This document shows positions 26,945-37,701 of a stretch of DNA of 44,121 bases, piece by piece. The DNA is from Gammaproteobacteria bacterium (GTDB lineage: Bacteria > Pseudomonadota > Gammaproteobacteria > Eutrophobiales > Eutrophobiaceae). The notes below the pieces were generated by a model. It was not told the DNA's origin, made no database searches, and saw only the letters and a list, made by a program, of their open reading frames with translations. Position 1 is the first letter of the stretch. Every line of letters begins with the position of its first letter. Made by a program: the position numbers and the translations under genes. The DNA lies in assembly GCA_021773215.1 (NCBI GenBank), contig JAJFKM010000065.1:1-44121 (forward strand), written 5' to 3'.

Positions 26945-27241
26945 CTATGCTGCGTCAGAGTGATGTTGTTCAATTTTACGGAGTATGGGCGCAATTTTCT
27001 TTTCTTCATTATAAAGATCATGCGCTTCTTGCATCCGTAGCCAGATATCTGGTCCATTGCCAATAAACTTGCCAATCCGTAGTGCTAGGTTAGGGGTGAT
27101 TGATTTTTTTTCAGAGATGACTCCGTGCAGTGTTTGTCGTGAAATATGAAGTTCTTTCGCTAGTCTGGAGATAGACATATCTAGTTCAGGAAGAATATCT
27201 TCACGAATTATTGCCCCCGGATGTGTTGGTTGTCTGCTCAT
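26945..27241 (-). CDS. higA: HigA-family antitoxin (HTH)
   Basis: A 98-residue XRE-type helix-turn-helix protein of the HigA family: THPGAIIREDILPELDMS, then the HTH (SRLAKELHISRQTLHGVIS) and the typical ALRIGKFIGNGPDIWLRMQ. It neutralises the toxin and represses its own operon. The ATG at 27241 is chosen because AAGAG lies 7 bases upstream and HigA proteins start just before HPG; ATG 27250 would add three residues. It lies 18 bases downstream of the toxin gene in the higB-higA order typical of this type. Confidence 0.93.
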   Translation of the reverse strand: MSRQPTHPGAIIREDILPELDMSISRLAKELHISRQTLHGVISEKKSITPNLALRIGKFIGNGPDIWLRMQEAHDLYNEEKKIAPILRKIEQHHSDAA

Positions 27242-27259
27242 ATTCATCATCTCTTAAAA

Positions 27260-27535
27260 TTAATAATAGTCTTCGAAATTTATATTTATGGCATTGTCTC
27301 CTTCCCAGCCGAAGGTAATACAATAATTACCATTTACATGAACACTATAGCGCTTCGGTTTCCCTGCAAGAGAATGAAAATCAAAACCGGGGATATCCAT
27401 TTCTTCTGGTTTGGTAGCAAACTCAAGTGAATCGAGTCTGCGTACAGCACGGCTTTGATATTTCTTGCCTATCTTGCTGGAGCGACCGGTATTAAATAAC
27501 TCCTGCAGTCCTTTATGGCTGAAGTTTTTAATCAT
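27260..27535 (-). CDS. higB: HigB-family toxin (RelE-like mRNA interferase)
   Basis: A 91-residue protein of the RelE/HigB fold: IKNFSHKGLQELFNTG at the N terminus, FHSLAGKPKRYSVHVNGNYCITFGW and the C-terminal INFEDYY are characteristic of HigB. Such toxins cut mRNA on the ribosome. The gene precedes higA on the minus strand. TA pairs are common in integron arrays, where they stabilise cassettes; this one stands beyond the last repeat of the array. Confidence 0.93.
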   Translation of the reverse strand: MIKNFSHKGLQELFNTGRSSKIGKKYQSRAVRRLDSLEFATKPEEMDIPGFDFHSLAGKPKRYSVHVNGNYCITFGWEGDNAININFEDYY

Positions 27536-27602
27536 AATAAAGTGTAAACAACCGATTTACATATGTCAACTGCTGGTTGACAGTCTTTTTTCTAAGGAAT
27601 GC

Positions 27603-30410
27603 CTATTGAGCAATAACCAATCTTACTGCTTGCAGTTCGTATTTTGCATTGTTGATTACTTCTGTGCAGGCGTGGAGTTGCTCTTCCATGAATTCTATTT
27701 CTTCTTGTCTTATAGTTTTGTTTTTCTTTTGCAGTTGTTTCAGGCGTTCAATCTCTGCACCAAGCAATGAGTCGACGCGCTGTTGTGCTTCTTTTCGGAC
27801 TTCGGGTACTTTTGAATCTGTGAATTTTGTGGCGAAGTCGATCATGGTTTCGATTTCTGGTTTGATCTGTTTGATGATCGCGTGTGCGGTTTGGCGTTCT
27901 ATCTTCTGGCAGAGCGTGTTGAGTTTGTCGTGGCTTAATAGTTTTGCGTAATTCTTTCTATCATTACTGATCAGTGTGCGTAGTGGCGTGATCGGCAGGT
28001 AGCGATCAACTTGTAGTTGTTTTGGTGCGATGGCGCTGATGCTGGAGAAGGTTTCTAGCATGATGGTGCCGGGTTCGATGCCTTCCATTTCTATACTGGT
28101 GATGTAGGTATTACCGATTTCACTGGTCAATACCATTTCAATAGCTTCGGCGACCATAGGGTGTTCCCAGCTGACGAATGATAAGTCTTCGCGACTGAGT
28201 GCCTTGTTACGGTCGAAGGTGATGGTGATACTTTCGTCGCTGATTCCTGGGAAGTAACCGGTGCGCATGTGGTCGCTAGGATGAAGTATCCATGTATTTT
28301 CGGAATGTTCTTCATGGTCAACGCCATAGGCATCGAACATGTTTTCCATATAGTCCATCAAGACTTTTGGATTCTCTTCTTCACTAATAGCTTCAATAAT
28401 TTCTTCAGCGATGTCTTTGCGACAGGAGTTCAATTCGACGAGTCTATCTCTACCGTCGTGCATGGCTTGTTTTACGTCATCAGTGTGCGTTTTGGTTTCG
28501 TTTATCAGTGTCGTGATATCGGTATCGGGTTTATCTAAGGCCGCATTGAGTGGTTCTTCAAATTTTTCATAGATGGAATAGGCTGCGGCACAACTTTCGA
28601 TAAAGATATTAAGTCCATTGTTGTACCAGTTAAAGAGGACCTCTTGTGCTGATTGTTCAATAAAGGGTACGTGTATATTGATGGTTTCTGTTTGACCAAT
28701 ACGATCCAGTCGACCTATACGTTGTTCTAATAGATCAGGATTTAATGGGAGATCGAATAATACTAGGTGATGGGCGAACTGGAAGTTGCGGCCTTCACTA
28801 CCGATTTCCGAACACACCAGTATTTGTGCGCCACCTTCGGTATCGGCGAAGTAGGCTGCTGCTCGGTCACGTTCAATAATACTGAGTCCTTCGTAAAATG
28901 CCGCACAGCGAATGCCCATCTTGAGTTGCAAGTATTTCTCTAAGCTCGTCGCGGTCTCTGCATTGGCACAGATGACCAATACCTTTTCAGACTTTAATTT
29001 AGTTAATAGCGTGATTAAGTGCTGAACGCGTGGGTCTTGTTTTAGCCAGTCTTCAATTTCCATTTCAGGAAACAGCGTTTGTTTTCCTGACAGTGATGCA
29101 TAGATTTCTGGATAGGCTAGCGGCATGGCGTGCAACTTTCTCTCTGGAAATCCTTTTATCGCTTCGCGTGTATTGCGTAAGAACACACGCCCAGTGCCAT
29201 GACGGTCGAGGAGTTTGCTGACAATCTTCTCACGTTCTTCGATATCAGGGTTGTTATCGCTTGGTGCTTCATCCTCTAGATATGTTTTTAATAAACCCAG
29301 TATGTCATTACTTAAAGGTTCGTCTTGCTGATCTAGCAAGACCTTTACGGTGTCACTCAGTTGTTGATAACCCTGTTCTTCCTGCATGAAGCTATCGAGG
29401 TCATGAAAACGCGCAGGATCGAGTAGGCGTAGACGTGCAAAATGACTCGCAGCACCAACTTGTTCCGGTGTCGCGGTAAGTAGTAATAAGCCACGGCATT
29501 GTTCAGCTAATGCTTCAATACATCGATAATCGTGACCCTCATCACCTTCATCCCAATGTAAGTGGTGTGCTTCATCGACGACGACCATGTCCCAATCTGC
29601 GCTCAGTGCATCTTTGAACAGGCTCGGATCGCTGGTTAGATTATCGAGACTACAAATAATTAATTGTTCACTTTCGAATGGATTGCCTTCTTCTTCACGT
29701 AGTGCGAGTAATCGGTCGGCATTAAACAAGGCAAAACGCAGGTTAAACCGGCGTAGCATTTCGACTAACCATTGATGTGTCAGCGTATTAGGCACGACGA
29801 TTAGGATGCGATTTGCCAGACCAGTATGCAGTTGATAATGCAGGATCATGCCGGCTTCTATGGTCTTGCCAAGTCCAACTTCATCTGCCAGCAAGACTCG
29901 TGGCGCGAAACGTTTTGCGACTTCGTGGGCGATATAGGTTTGATGCGGTAACAGGTTTGTGCGTGAACCCAGCAGACCTTTTACGGGTGATTGCTGAAGT
30001 CGGTTTAACAGCAATAATGTCTCACAACGTAGCTGGAAGGCCTTGAGATTGTCGAGTTGGCCGCTGGTTAGGCGTTGTTTCGGAGATGTCAGTTCGACAA
30101 AGCTGTTTAAATCAAGCTCATCTATCTCATGTTGTTCGCCTTCGGCATCTCTGGCGTGATATATCAGTCGACCTTGATGTGGTTCTGTTTTGAGAACCTG
30201 AAAGGTGCGATCATCTTGCGTATGGATAGTTTCGCCTGGTTTATGCTCGATACGAGTAAGTGGTGCAGTCTGTACGGCATAGACTCGCTCCTCGCCGACA
30301 GCAGGAAAGTTAATAGTAATGTGACGACCTTCAATACCAACAATTATGCCTAAGCCAAGCTCTGTCTCAGTGTGACTGACCCAGCGTTGACCGATTACAA
30401 ATTCTGACAC
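27603..30410 (-). CDS. rapA: RNA polymerase-associated ATPase RapA
   Basis: A 935-residue SNF2-family ATPase that recycles RNA polymerase after transcription. N-terminal Tudor-like domains (residues 1-100, GQRWVSHTETELGLGIIV) are followed by the helicase core with Walker A in LADEVGLGKTIEAGM, Walker B/DEAH in VVVDEAHHLHW, LLTATPEQ, and the second RecA-like half with CSEIGSEGRNFQFA and EQRIGRLDRIGQ. The C-terminal part is RapA-specific. The start is GTG at 30410, with AGG upstream; length is close to the E. coli 968 residues. Confidence 0.96.
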   Translation of the reverse strand: MSEFVIGQRWVSHTETELGLGIIVGIEGRHITINFPAVGEERVYAVQTAPLTRIEHKPGETIHTQDDRTFQVLKTEPHQGRLIYHARDAEGEQHEIDELDLNSFVELTSPKQRLTSGQLDNLKAFQLRCETLLLLNRLQQSPVKGLLGSRTNLLPHQTYIAHEVAKRFAPRVLLADEVGLGKTIEAGMILHYQLHTGLANRILIVVPNTLTHQWLVEMLRRFNLRFALFNADRLLALREEEGNPFESEQLIICSLDNLTSDPSLFKDALSADWDMVVVDEAHHLHWDEGDEGHDYRCIEALAEQCRGLLLLTATPEQVGAASHFARLRLLDPARFHDLDSFMQEEQGYQQLSDTVKVLLDQQDEPLSNDILGLLKTYLEDEAPSDNNPDIEEREKIVSKLLDRHGTGRVFLRNTREAIKGFPERKLHAMPLAYPEIYASLSGKQTLFPEMEIEDWLKQDPRVQHLITLLTKLKSEKVLVICANAETATSLEKYLQLKMGIRCAAFYEGLSIIERDRAAAYFADTEGGAQILVCSEIGSEGRNFQFAHHLVLFDLPLNPDLLEQRIGRLDRIGQTETINIHVPFIEQSAQEVLFNWYNNGLNIFIESCAAAYSIYEKFEEPLNAALDKPDTDITTLINETKTHTDDVKQAMHDGRDRLVELNSCRKDIAEEIIEAISEEENPKVLMDYMENMFDAYGVDHEEHSENTWILHPSDHMRTGYFPGISDESITITFDRNKALSREDLSFVSWEHPMVAEAIEMVLTSEIGNTYITSIEMEGIEPGTIMLETFSSISAIAPKQLQVDRYLPITPLRTLISNDRKNYAKLLSHDKLNTLCQKIERQTAHAIIKQIKPEIETMIDFATKFTDSKVPEVRKEAQQRVDSLLGAEIERLKQLQKKNKTIRQEEIEFMEEQLHACTEVINNAKYELQAVRLVIAQ

Positions 30411-30454
30411 ATTTACTACCTATATTTTATTTATACAAATGGGGGCGAATATTA

Positions 30455-30484
30455 TCAGGCGTCGTTGCATTTGGGTAATATAAT
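30455..30484 (+). promoter_or_regulatory. Probable promoter of the spermidine-synthase-like gene
   Basis: A perfect TATAAT at 30479-30484 with a weak TTGCAT 18 bases upstream lies 32 bases before the ATG at 30517, in the divergent space with rapA. Confidence 0.5.
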
Positions 30485-30516
30485 GCGTGTTTATATTATT
30501 GTGCTGAAAACTAAAT

Positions 30517-31305
30517 ATGACACTACTCGAAAAAATATATGATTTAGCACCAGAACAAAGCCAGGTTCTGCGTTCCGTGTTCGTTGACGACCAATTAATA
30601 GAGGTTCGTGAGTTTGAAAACTATCGTTGGCTGCAGATCGGTGGTGATTCAATACAGGGGTTGATGGATGTGAATTCACCCAGCCAAATTTTATTGCCAA
30701 ATATACAAGCCTTATTGGCAACGTTATTATTTTGTCCCGAACCTAAGCAATTATTAAATTTGGGTTTTGGCTGCGGCTCAATAGAAAGATTTTGCATAGA
30801 TAAGTTATCAGGCGTAGAGATAACATCACTTGAGACATCTGAATCAGTAATTCAATTAGCCAAAGAGTTTTTCTTTATCGGGGAGGGCTGTCAAATTATT
30901 AATACTTCTGCAGAAGCATTCCTGGTCGATGAAAAGAAAGCCTACGACATTATATTGTGTGACATATTTAATGATGAAGAACACCCCGCCTGTTTATACG
31001 ACGATAGCTTTTATAAAAACCTAGTTAACTGTCTTGATGATAACGGTGTATTGGCGATTAATATTTTACCAGAATCGGAAGATGATGTGCTTGATATCTT
31101 ATTACCGATGAAAAATTATTTTGATAATATTTCTTTGCTAGAAGTGCCCAATCATTTTAATGCAATACTCTTTGCATCGAATTTTAGATTACCTGAAACA
31201 GCAGAATTGGAAACTCTTGCGAATAAATGCCTCAATCAAACAGGTCTTGATTTAAGAGATCTGCCGCAAAGATTAAATAGGTTGATGGAGATGATGCCAG
31301 CTTAA
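30517..31305 (+). CDS. Spermidine synthase-like methyltransferase-fold protein
   Basis: A 262-residue Rossmann-fold protein. The nucleotide-binding motif LLNLGFGCGSIERF and the following acidic strand end (EITSLETSESVI) plus DIILCDIFND fit the spermidine synthase/SAM-methyltransferase superfamily. The aminopropyl-transfer signature of true SpeE is not obvious, so the substrate is unknown. It is divergent from rapA and convergent with the YyaL-type gene, 12 bases away. Confidence 0.75.
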   Translation: MTLLEKIYDLAPEQSQVLRSVFVDDQLIEVREFENYRWLQIGGDSIQGLMDVNSPSQILLPNIQALLATLLFCPEPKQLLNLGFGCGSIERFCIDKLSGVEITSLETSESVIQLAKEFFFIGEGCQIINTSAEAFLVDEKKAYDIILCDIFNDEEHPACLYDDSFYKNLVNCLDDNGVLAINILPESEDDVLDILLPMKNYFDNISLLEVPNHFNAILFASNFRLPETAELETLANKCLNQTGLDLRDLPQRLNRLMEMMPA

Positions 31306-31317
31306 GCCAACTTGTCC

Positions 31318-33621
31318 TTAGTCGAGGATTGGTATAACACAGCTCACGCTTTCCGGTGCCAGACATTTCTGTTCGTCACAAGCCTGTAAACCCAGCTTTA
31401 ACTTTAATAAGTTTTTAGGGAAGGTAAGATCATTATTATCATTTGATAAATCTGCAATGATCTGAATCGTCCCTTCAAAAACATCAACGGATTCCGTCTG
31501 AAAACCAAGTGTTTTAGTAATGAACGCGGGATAAAGTATATGGTCGATGGTCCATCCCTTAATGGCTTGTACAGAGACAGGGACATCAAGGTTGAAGCTA
31601 TCTTTTATTTGATTGAGGTGCCATTTCTCAGCAATTGAGATAATGATTAATAACTTATAATCACCCTCAATTTTTTTACATGCCGCTGCAATATAGATAT
31701 TACCATCGGCACACCATTGTTGATGAGATTGTTCGCCAACAAACATCTCCAACATGCCACACATCAGATAACTACAGATATACGGGCGTTGAGTGATGTC
31801 ATGCGAATAGGCCATGATTAATTGTTGGGCTGTGGAATGATAGCGTTTATCCCCAGTGCGTCTTGCTAGCCGTTGTAATGTTCTTAACGCAACGGAATTG
31901 CCGGAAGAGGTCGCGTTATCATTGATCTCTTTTGGTGAGGCAGGTAATAAATTATCTTTGCTTTGACTGCCCATGAAGAAACCACCATTTTCTTTATCCC
32001 AGAAAGATTCGATCATGACATCAGTCACTGTTGTGGCATGATTTAGCCATTGTCTGTCTTGAGTAGCATCGTAGATCTGTAATAAAGCTTCTGCTAAATA
32101 GGCATAGTCTTCCTGTAAGGCAGGAATAGAGGCTTGCCCCGCCAAGCTGGAGCGGCTTAGTTGACCGTCTTCAGTTTTATTTATCTGTAAAAGTGAGTTA
32201 GCAGCCCTGATGGCGATTTCGATATAGTCTTTTCTGTTTAGCTGTTGTCCGATATAGGTAAATGATTTAATCATCATCGCGTTCCAGGCAGTAATAACCT
32301 TGTCATCACGCAGTGGTGGAATACGTTTCTCTCTTGCATCCCACAATTTTTTTTTGCTGGTTGCTAGTCGATCAACTAGTTCGTCATAGTCGATTTTATT
32401 TTCATTGGCATAGTCTTCTAAAGGTTGGTTTAAATTAAGAATATTCTTTCCTTCAAAATTACCTGCCGCTGACACTTGGTACAGCATGATGAATTCTTCC
32501 GCGTCATCTTTTAGTAATCCTTCAATCTCTTCTTTATCCCAAATAAAGAAGAGACCTTCTTCACCTTCACTATCTGCATCAGTAGCGGAATAAAAGCTTC
32601 CGTCTTCATTTGTCATCTCATGACTAACATAATCCAATGTTTCACAGGCAACGCGTTTGAAATCTTTCGCACCGGTTATTGTGTAGGCTTGGGTAAAGAC
32701 ATAAGACAGGTTTGCCTGGTTGTAGAGCATTTTTTCGAAATGTGGAATCAACCAATTTTGGTCTGTTGCATATCGATGGAAGCCCCCTGCGATTTGATCA
32801 TATATGCCACCACAATTTTGGATGTGTAGCGTTTTGATAACAGCATTCAAGTCATCTTCTTTGCCAGACAAGATGGCGTATTCAAGTAAGAAATACAGAT
32901 AGGGTTCGTTAGGAAATTTAGGTGTTTGGCCGAAACCACCATTGGATTCATCATGTTGATTCATGATCGACTGTGCTGTGACGTCAATTACATTAGGGCC
33001 AATCTCATTAAGTGATCGTTTGGTTTGCATTGCGCCGGCGACTTGGGTACTTATCGAGTTGGCTTGTTCCAGAATCTCAGCAGACTGTTTATTCCAGAGT
33101 TCATCGACTCTGCTCATTAAGGCAATAAACTGAGTCGGTTGATAGTAAGTACCACCAAAAAAAGGCTTTCTCTCAGGTGTTAAGAAACTACTCATAGGCC
33201 AGCCACCATGCCCTTGCATCAACATTACCGCGGTCATGTAGTAGGTATCCACATCGGGATGGCATTCTCGATCAACCTTGATGCAGACAAAAAATTCATT
33301 CAAGTGTTTTGCAACTTCTTCATTATCAAAACTTTCTTCTTCCATGACATGACACCAATGACATGTTGAGTAACCGATTGATAAAAATACTGGTTTATTT
33401 TCGGCTTTGGCTTTTGCAAATGCCTCATCACCCCAGGCAAACCAGTCAACAGGGTTATGCGCGTGTTGTAAAAGGTAGGGTGAATCCTCAAGTATTAGTC
33501 GATTGATATGGATGGGTTGATTATTATCATCAAGGTATCGAGTACGGGCCTGATAGTCAGCCCCCTTATTGTTAAAGGCTGATAGCAGGGCTTGTTTTAG
33601 ATCTTCTGAATGGCTAAACAT
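31318..33621 (-). CDS. YyaL/SPATA20-type thioredoxin-domain protein (DUF255)
   Basis: A 767-residue protein. Residues about 37-200 are the DUF255 thioredoxin-like domain: [21 protein letters not shown], then the CHWC redox motif in [11 protein letters not shown] and the [11 protein letters not shown] signature. Residues about 220-650 look like a six-hairpin (alpha/alpha) glycosidase-type fold ([42 protein letters not shown]). The family is conserved from bacteria to man, with no settled substrate. Length is as usual for the family. Confidence 0.93.
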   Translation of the reverse strand: MFSHSEDLKQALLSAFNNKGADYQARTRYLDDNNQPIHINRLILEDSPYLLQHAHNPVDWFAWGDEAFAKAKAENKPVFLSIGYSTCHWCHVMEEESFDNEEVAKHLNEFFVCIKVDRECHPDVDTYYMTAVMLMQGHGGWPMSSFLTPERKPFFGGTYYQPTQFIALMSRVDELWNKQSAEILEQANSISTQVAGAMQTKRSLNEIGPNVIDVTAQSIMNQHDESNGGFGQTPKFPNEPYLYFLLEYAILSGKEDDLNAVIKTLHIQNCGGIYDQIAGGFHRYATDQNWLIPHFEKMLYNQANLSYVFTQAYTITGAKDFKRVACETLDYVSHEMTNEDGSFYSATDADSEGEEGLFFIWDKEEIEGLLKDDAEEFIMLYQVSAAGNFEGKNILNLNQPLEDYANENKIDYDELVDRLATSKKKLWDAREKRIPPLRDDKVITAWNAMMIKSFTYIGQQLNRKDYIEIAIRAANSLLQINKTEDGQLSRSSLAGQASIPALQEDYAYLAEALLQIYDATQDRQWLNHATTVTDVMIESFWDKENGGFFMGSQSKDNLLPASPKEINDNATSSGNSVALRTLQRLARRTGDKRYHSTAQQLIMAYSHDITQRPYICSYLMCGMLEMFVGEQSHQQWCADGNIYIAAACKKIEGDYKLLIIISIAEKWHLNQIKDSFNLDVPVSVQAIKGWTIDHILYPAFITKTLGFQTESVDVFEGTIQIIADLSNDNNDLTFPKNLLKLKLGLQACDEQKCLAPESVSCVIPILD

Positions 33622-33696
33622 GTTGTATATGATTTTTGGCTTGAAATTATAAGTTAATTTATTAATAGAAAACCGTCGTTAGAATCTTAATTATTA

Positions 33697-33826
33697 GCCA
33701 CAGAGGGCACAGAGTACACAGAGAAATCAAAGATATATAAAAAAGATATTATGTAAATAATTTTTAAGACAATTTAATCCTATTTGTTTAAGTTAATTAA
33801 ATAATTTTTCTCTGTGCCCTCTGTGG
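33697..33826. repeat. MITE-like inverted-terminus repeat, copy B
   Basis: It begins GCCACAGAGGGCACAGAG and ends CTCTGTGCCCTCTGTGGC; these 18-base ends are perfectly complementary. The centre is very AT-rich. It shares ends and size with copy A (15089-15213) and lies in the 300-base space between the divergent YyaL-type and macro-domain genes, where I see no other feature. Confidence 0.75.
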
Positions 33827-33921
33827 CATATTTGTCACAATAAAAATGATAATCATACTTTACTATTTGTTATTGAACGTTAAAACTTAATATTAAGTAA
33901 TTAACACATTCTAAAACAATA

Positions 33922-34244
33922 ATGATTGAAATTATTCAGACTGACATCACTACCTTAGAGATCGATGTGATAGTCAATGCCGCGAACTCTTCTTTAGTCG
34001 GTGGTGGCGGTGTTGATGGCGCAATACAGCGTGCTGCTGGTCCTGAATTACTAGCCTTTAATAAAACACTCGATGGTTGTGAGGTGGGTCAGGTAAAATT
34101 GGCTCCGGGTTTTAATCTTGCAGCGGAGTGGATCATTCATACAGTTGGACCAGTATGGCAAGGCGCGACACAAGACGAAGCTGAGCTATTGCCTGTTGTT
34201 TCACCCAAGCAGATGTAGGTAAATACAGGACTCTTTTAGATTAG
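33922..34244 (+). pseudogene. Macro-domain protein, frameshifted and truncated
   Basis: The first about 90 residues are a macro domain (ADP-ribose/O-acetyl-ADP-ribose deacetylase type): [36 protein letters not shown] and [20 protein letters not shown]. The intact family has about 170 residues; this frame ends after 98. At 34190 a one-base deletion is likely: the next frame continues ACCFTQAD, resembling the family's ASCYRNSL, and stops at 34242-34244. The last third, with helix and strand closing the pocket, is missing, so it is probably non-functional. Confidence 0.75.
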
Positions 34245-34248
34245 CTAA

Positions 34249-34830
34249 CTAGTCTGTGTATTGAAACAATTTTACAACTTTCTGAACGCCACCTGTTTGT
34301 CGCGCAATATCAGTTGCTACTTCTGCCTCAGCACGACTGACAATACCCATCAGATACACAACGCCTTTTTCAGTGACAACTTTTATCTCAATGCCGGTCA
34401 GCTCTTTATTGGCAAACATTTGTGTTTTTACTTTGGTCGTAATATAGGAGTCACTCGTTCTTGCAACCATTGAACTTGGGGCAGCTATGGTTATCTCGTT
34501 ATAGACATGGGTGACTTTATCGACCGATTTAACTAACTCTAATGCCCTTTGGCGCATGGCATCAGTTGGTGTTTCACCTGTAATTAATACTACGGTGTTA
34601 TAACTGATCACATTCCAGTGTGCTTGTTCATTTAATTCAGGGTCACTGTTGAGTGCCTGACCTGCCTTAACTTCGATTGTTTGGTCTTCAAGCTGGGTAC
34701 CGGGGGTTCTTCTGTCAACGGCAACTGTCGCGGCCGTTGCTGCACCACCGACTGCAATAAGTGCGCAACCCGATATGTGTGGCAATAAACAAAGTAGGAT
34801 CAATAAATGTAAAAGTTTAATGTGTTTCAT
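34249..34830 (-). CDS. dolP: BON-domain lipoprotein DolP (YraP)
   Basis: A 193-residue outer-membrane lipoprotein: signal peptide with lipobox ISGC (residues 1-22), then two BON domains (about residues 50-115, with VVLITGETPTDAMRQRALELV, and 125-193, with VVYLMGIVSRAEAEVATDIA). DolP supports outer-membrane integrity and the BAM machinery. It ends the lpoA-yraN-diaA-dolP row known from E. coli and starts one base after the diaA stop. Confidence 0.93.
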   Translation of the reverse strand: MKHIKLLHLLILLCLLPHISGCALIAVGGAATAATVAVDRRTPGTQLEDQTIEVKAGQALNSDPELNEQAHWNVISYNTVVLITGETPTDAMRQRALELVKSVDKVTHVYNEITIAAPSSMVARTSDSYITTKVKTQMFANKELTGIEIKVVTEKGVVYLMGIVSRAEAEVATDIARQTGGVQKVVKLFQYTD

Positions 34831-34831
34831 T

Positions 34832-35455
<624 letters not shown>

Positions 35456-35458
35456 TCA

Positions 35459-35833
35459 TTATGCCTGAAATGCATTTTTAATCCACTCGATTGCCGGCTT
35501 ATTAAGCTCACCAGTAATAGCGATGACGTCATAGCGACATTGATAAGCTCGATAGTTTTTATGTTTGCATAAGTAGTATTCACTGCTGATAATAATTTTT
35601 CGACATTTATGCTGATCAATTGTTTCAACAACAGCTAAATATTGTTCATTTTTTCGATAGCGGACTTCAATAAAGGTCAGTATTTCCTGATCAAGGCCAA
35701 TCAGATCGATCTCGCCAAAGCGAGAATGAAAATTCCGATCAATCAATTTTAGACCTTGTTTGATCAGGTATTGTTCTGCAATGCTTTCAGCAATTTTACC
35801 AGCATGATTAGCCGGTTTTGATTTCTTTATCAT
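35459..35833 (-). CDS. yraN: UPF0102 protein YraN (nuclease-fold)
   Basis: A 124-residue protein of the UPF0102 family with a Holliday-junction-resolvase-like nuclease fold: GKIAESIAEQYLIKQGLKLIDRN, then FGEIDLIGLDQEILTFIEVRYR carrying the D and E-x-R(K) metal-site residues. The cellular role is not settled. It lies between lpoA and diaA as in E. coli. Confidence 0.93.
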   Translation of the reverse strand: MIKKSKPANHAGKIAESIAEQYLIKQGLKLIDRNFHSRFGEIDLIGLDQEILTFIEVRYRKNEQYLAVVETIDQHKCRKIIISSEYYLCKHKNYRAYQCRYDVIAITGELNKPAIEWIKNAFQA

Positions 35834-35850
35834 CCATGAATTTGCGCTAG

Positions 35851-37701
35851 TTAGTTCAACAATACAGGTTTCCCTTCAACAAACTGAGCGCGTCTCAATT
35901 TACGTTTGACAATATTATCTGGCGTAATACTCAGGTCGCCTGTTTCGCCACTCAGGAAAGTATTTTTTTCTGCACTCAGGCGGCTAATTTCCGGGATTAA
36001 ATGATAAGCATCAATGCCGAGCGCGTAGAGACGTCTGTATTGAGATCTTTCCTGGGACCAATTTCGATTGAGTGCATCCTGAATAATCGAAAGTTGACGT
36101 GAAGTATCCAGTATCCAGGGCATATCTATAAACATAACATCATTTAAATCGATATCTCGAGCTTCATCAAAGATACCTGTGAAGATATGCGAGGTAGAAT
36201 AGACGGGTAAATCACCAGCGCGATGAAAACGAAATTGTGGAAACAATTGATGGGCATCACCGGGAAGCGCCGCAGTGAAAATAAAATCTGCATCTTCTCG
36301 ACGCCGCTCAACATTATTTATCTTTATATTGAGTTTGTTGCGTAGATCTCGACCACGTTTCTCACTGCTATCAATATTCAGCAGCGCCTTAACCGGGGAA
36401 CCAAAATCTTTTGAATTGCTTTGAAAGATAGCACGTTCCAACACGCCGCCACCGAGCTCAATCCAGCGCGACATGAATGCTTCTGCAATACGATCACCCC
36501 AAGGATTGCCGGGGGTCATTACTAATGCTAGTCGATGGCCATCAGACATTGCAATTTCAGCAACTTGAGCAGCCTCATCTTCTGGTGACAGGCCGAACTG
36601 AATTAGTTTGTCATTAGTCTGTTCTTTATTAAGTTCTTGACGGTTAAGTGCCAGAATCTGAATGGGAAGTTCACCTTGGTTGGCCAGCTGATTGATGGCT
36701 TCTTTTTCTAATGGGCCGACGACATAATCAACACCATCGGTCACGGCTTGCTGATAAATGTCAATAATATTCAGGGAGTTTGCATCATAGATTTCAATAT
36801 CCGATTTTGCCTGGCCATCCATATACCAGGCAGCCAAAAAGCCATCGCGTATTGCTGTTGATGATTTTTGAAATTTGCCGGATAAAGGTAATAGTAATCC
36901 AATTTTTGCTGGTCGATTAACAAATTGCTTACTCTTGCTAATCAGCTCTTGTGCGATAGACGAATATGCTGGGTGTCCTGGATAACGTTGTACCCAACCA
37001 TCAATGGCATTGTTTAATCTGGCCGGTTGATATCGGTATGTTTGGTAGAGTGATGCCAATTCAAACCAGCTGGTTAAATGATCAGGAGCAACAATTCGCA
37101 AATCATCAATCTCTGATGCTGGTATGGCTTCAAGTACTTTCCAAAGCGACCGATTATTTTGGTCGATCTCGGTTGGTGTATTCAGGTAATTTGATAAGAG
37201 TAAGCGTTCTGATGCCGCTTTGAGGTAATCTCCATGGGCTAGATAAGCCTTGGCGCGGATATCATGAAAAGTCACTCTCAAGTTTTGTGGGATATTTGGC
37301 TCAGATAATTCACTAAGCAGCCCCATTGCTTTGCCCGGTTGGCCAAACTCCAACTCGAGGCGGGCGCTCAGTATCTTCATCCTAGTATTTTGTAATGAAT
37401 CATTATCCGCAACAGTGGTGTCACTTAGGGTCTTTTGAGCTGCACCATAATCGCCAGCCTCGACATAGGCTGCGGCGGCTTTTAGGCGATATATCGTCGC
37501 ATTTTGTTTATCTTTCACGGACAGATTCAGGTATTCAAGTGCGGCGGCAGTATAGTCTCCCGATTGCATCAAGGTTCTGGCATTTTCTTCCGGATCGACC
37601 TGAGCCTGAGGAGTTGACTGTTTGGTAGGCCCACAGGCAGTTAATAGGCCCAATGAAATAAGTAAAATTATTAAAAGTCGCATAGGTATATTGTGTAACA
37701 T
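35851..37701 (-). CDS. lpoA: Penicillin-binding protein activator LpoA
   Basis: A 616-residue outer-membrane lipoprotein that reaches through the periplasm to activate PBP1A. The signal peptide has lipobox LTAC (residues about 19-22). An N-terminal TPR-like helical domain (about residues 35-260) precedes a C-terminal periplasmic-binding-protein-like domain (KIGLLLPLSGKFQKSSTAIRDGF onward). An in-frame ATG at 37683 would shorten the N terminus by six residues and still give a good signal peptide. It is divergent from rsmI, as in E. coli yraM/yraL. Confidence 0.93.
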   Translation of the reverse strand: MLHNIPMRLLIILLISLGLLTACGPTKQSTPQAQVDPEENARTLMQSGDYTAAALEYLNLSVKDKQNATIYRLKAAAAYVEAGDYGAAQKTLSDTTVADNDSLQNTRMKILSARLELEFGQPGKAMGLLSELSEPNIPQNLRVTFHDIRAKAYLAHGDYLKAASERLLLSNYLNTPTEIDQNNRSLWKVLEAIPASEIDDLRIVAPDHLTSWFELASLYQTYRYQPARLNNAIDGWVQRYPGHPAYSSIAQELISKSKQFVNRPAKIGLLLPLSGKFQKSSTAIRDGFLAAWYMDGQAKSDIEIYDANSLNIIDIYQQAVTDGVDYVVGPLEKEAINQLANQGELPIQILALNRQELNKEQTNDKLIQFGLSPEDEAAQVAEIAMSDGHRLALVMTPGNPWGDRIAEAFMSRWIELGGGVLERAIFQSNSKDFGSPVKALLNIDSSEKRGRDLRNKLNIKINNVERRREDADFIFTAALPGDAHQLFPQFRFHRAGDLPVYSTSHIFTGIFDEARDIDLNDVMFIDMPWILDTSRQLSIIQDALNRNWSQERSQYRRLYALGIDAYHLIPEISRLSAEKNTFLSGETGDLSITPDNIVKRKLRRAQFVEGKPVLLN

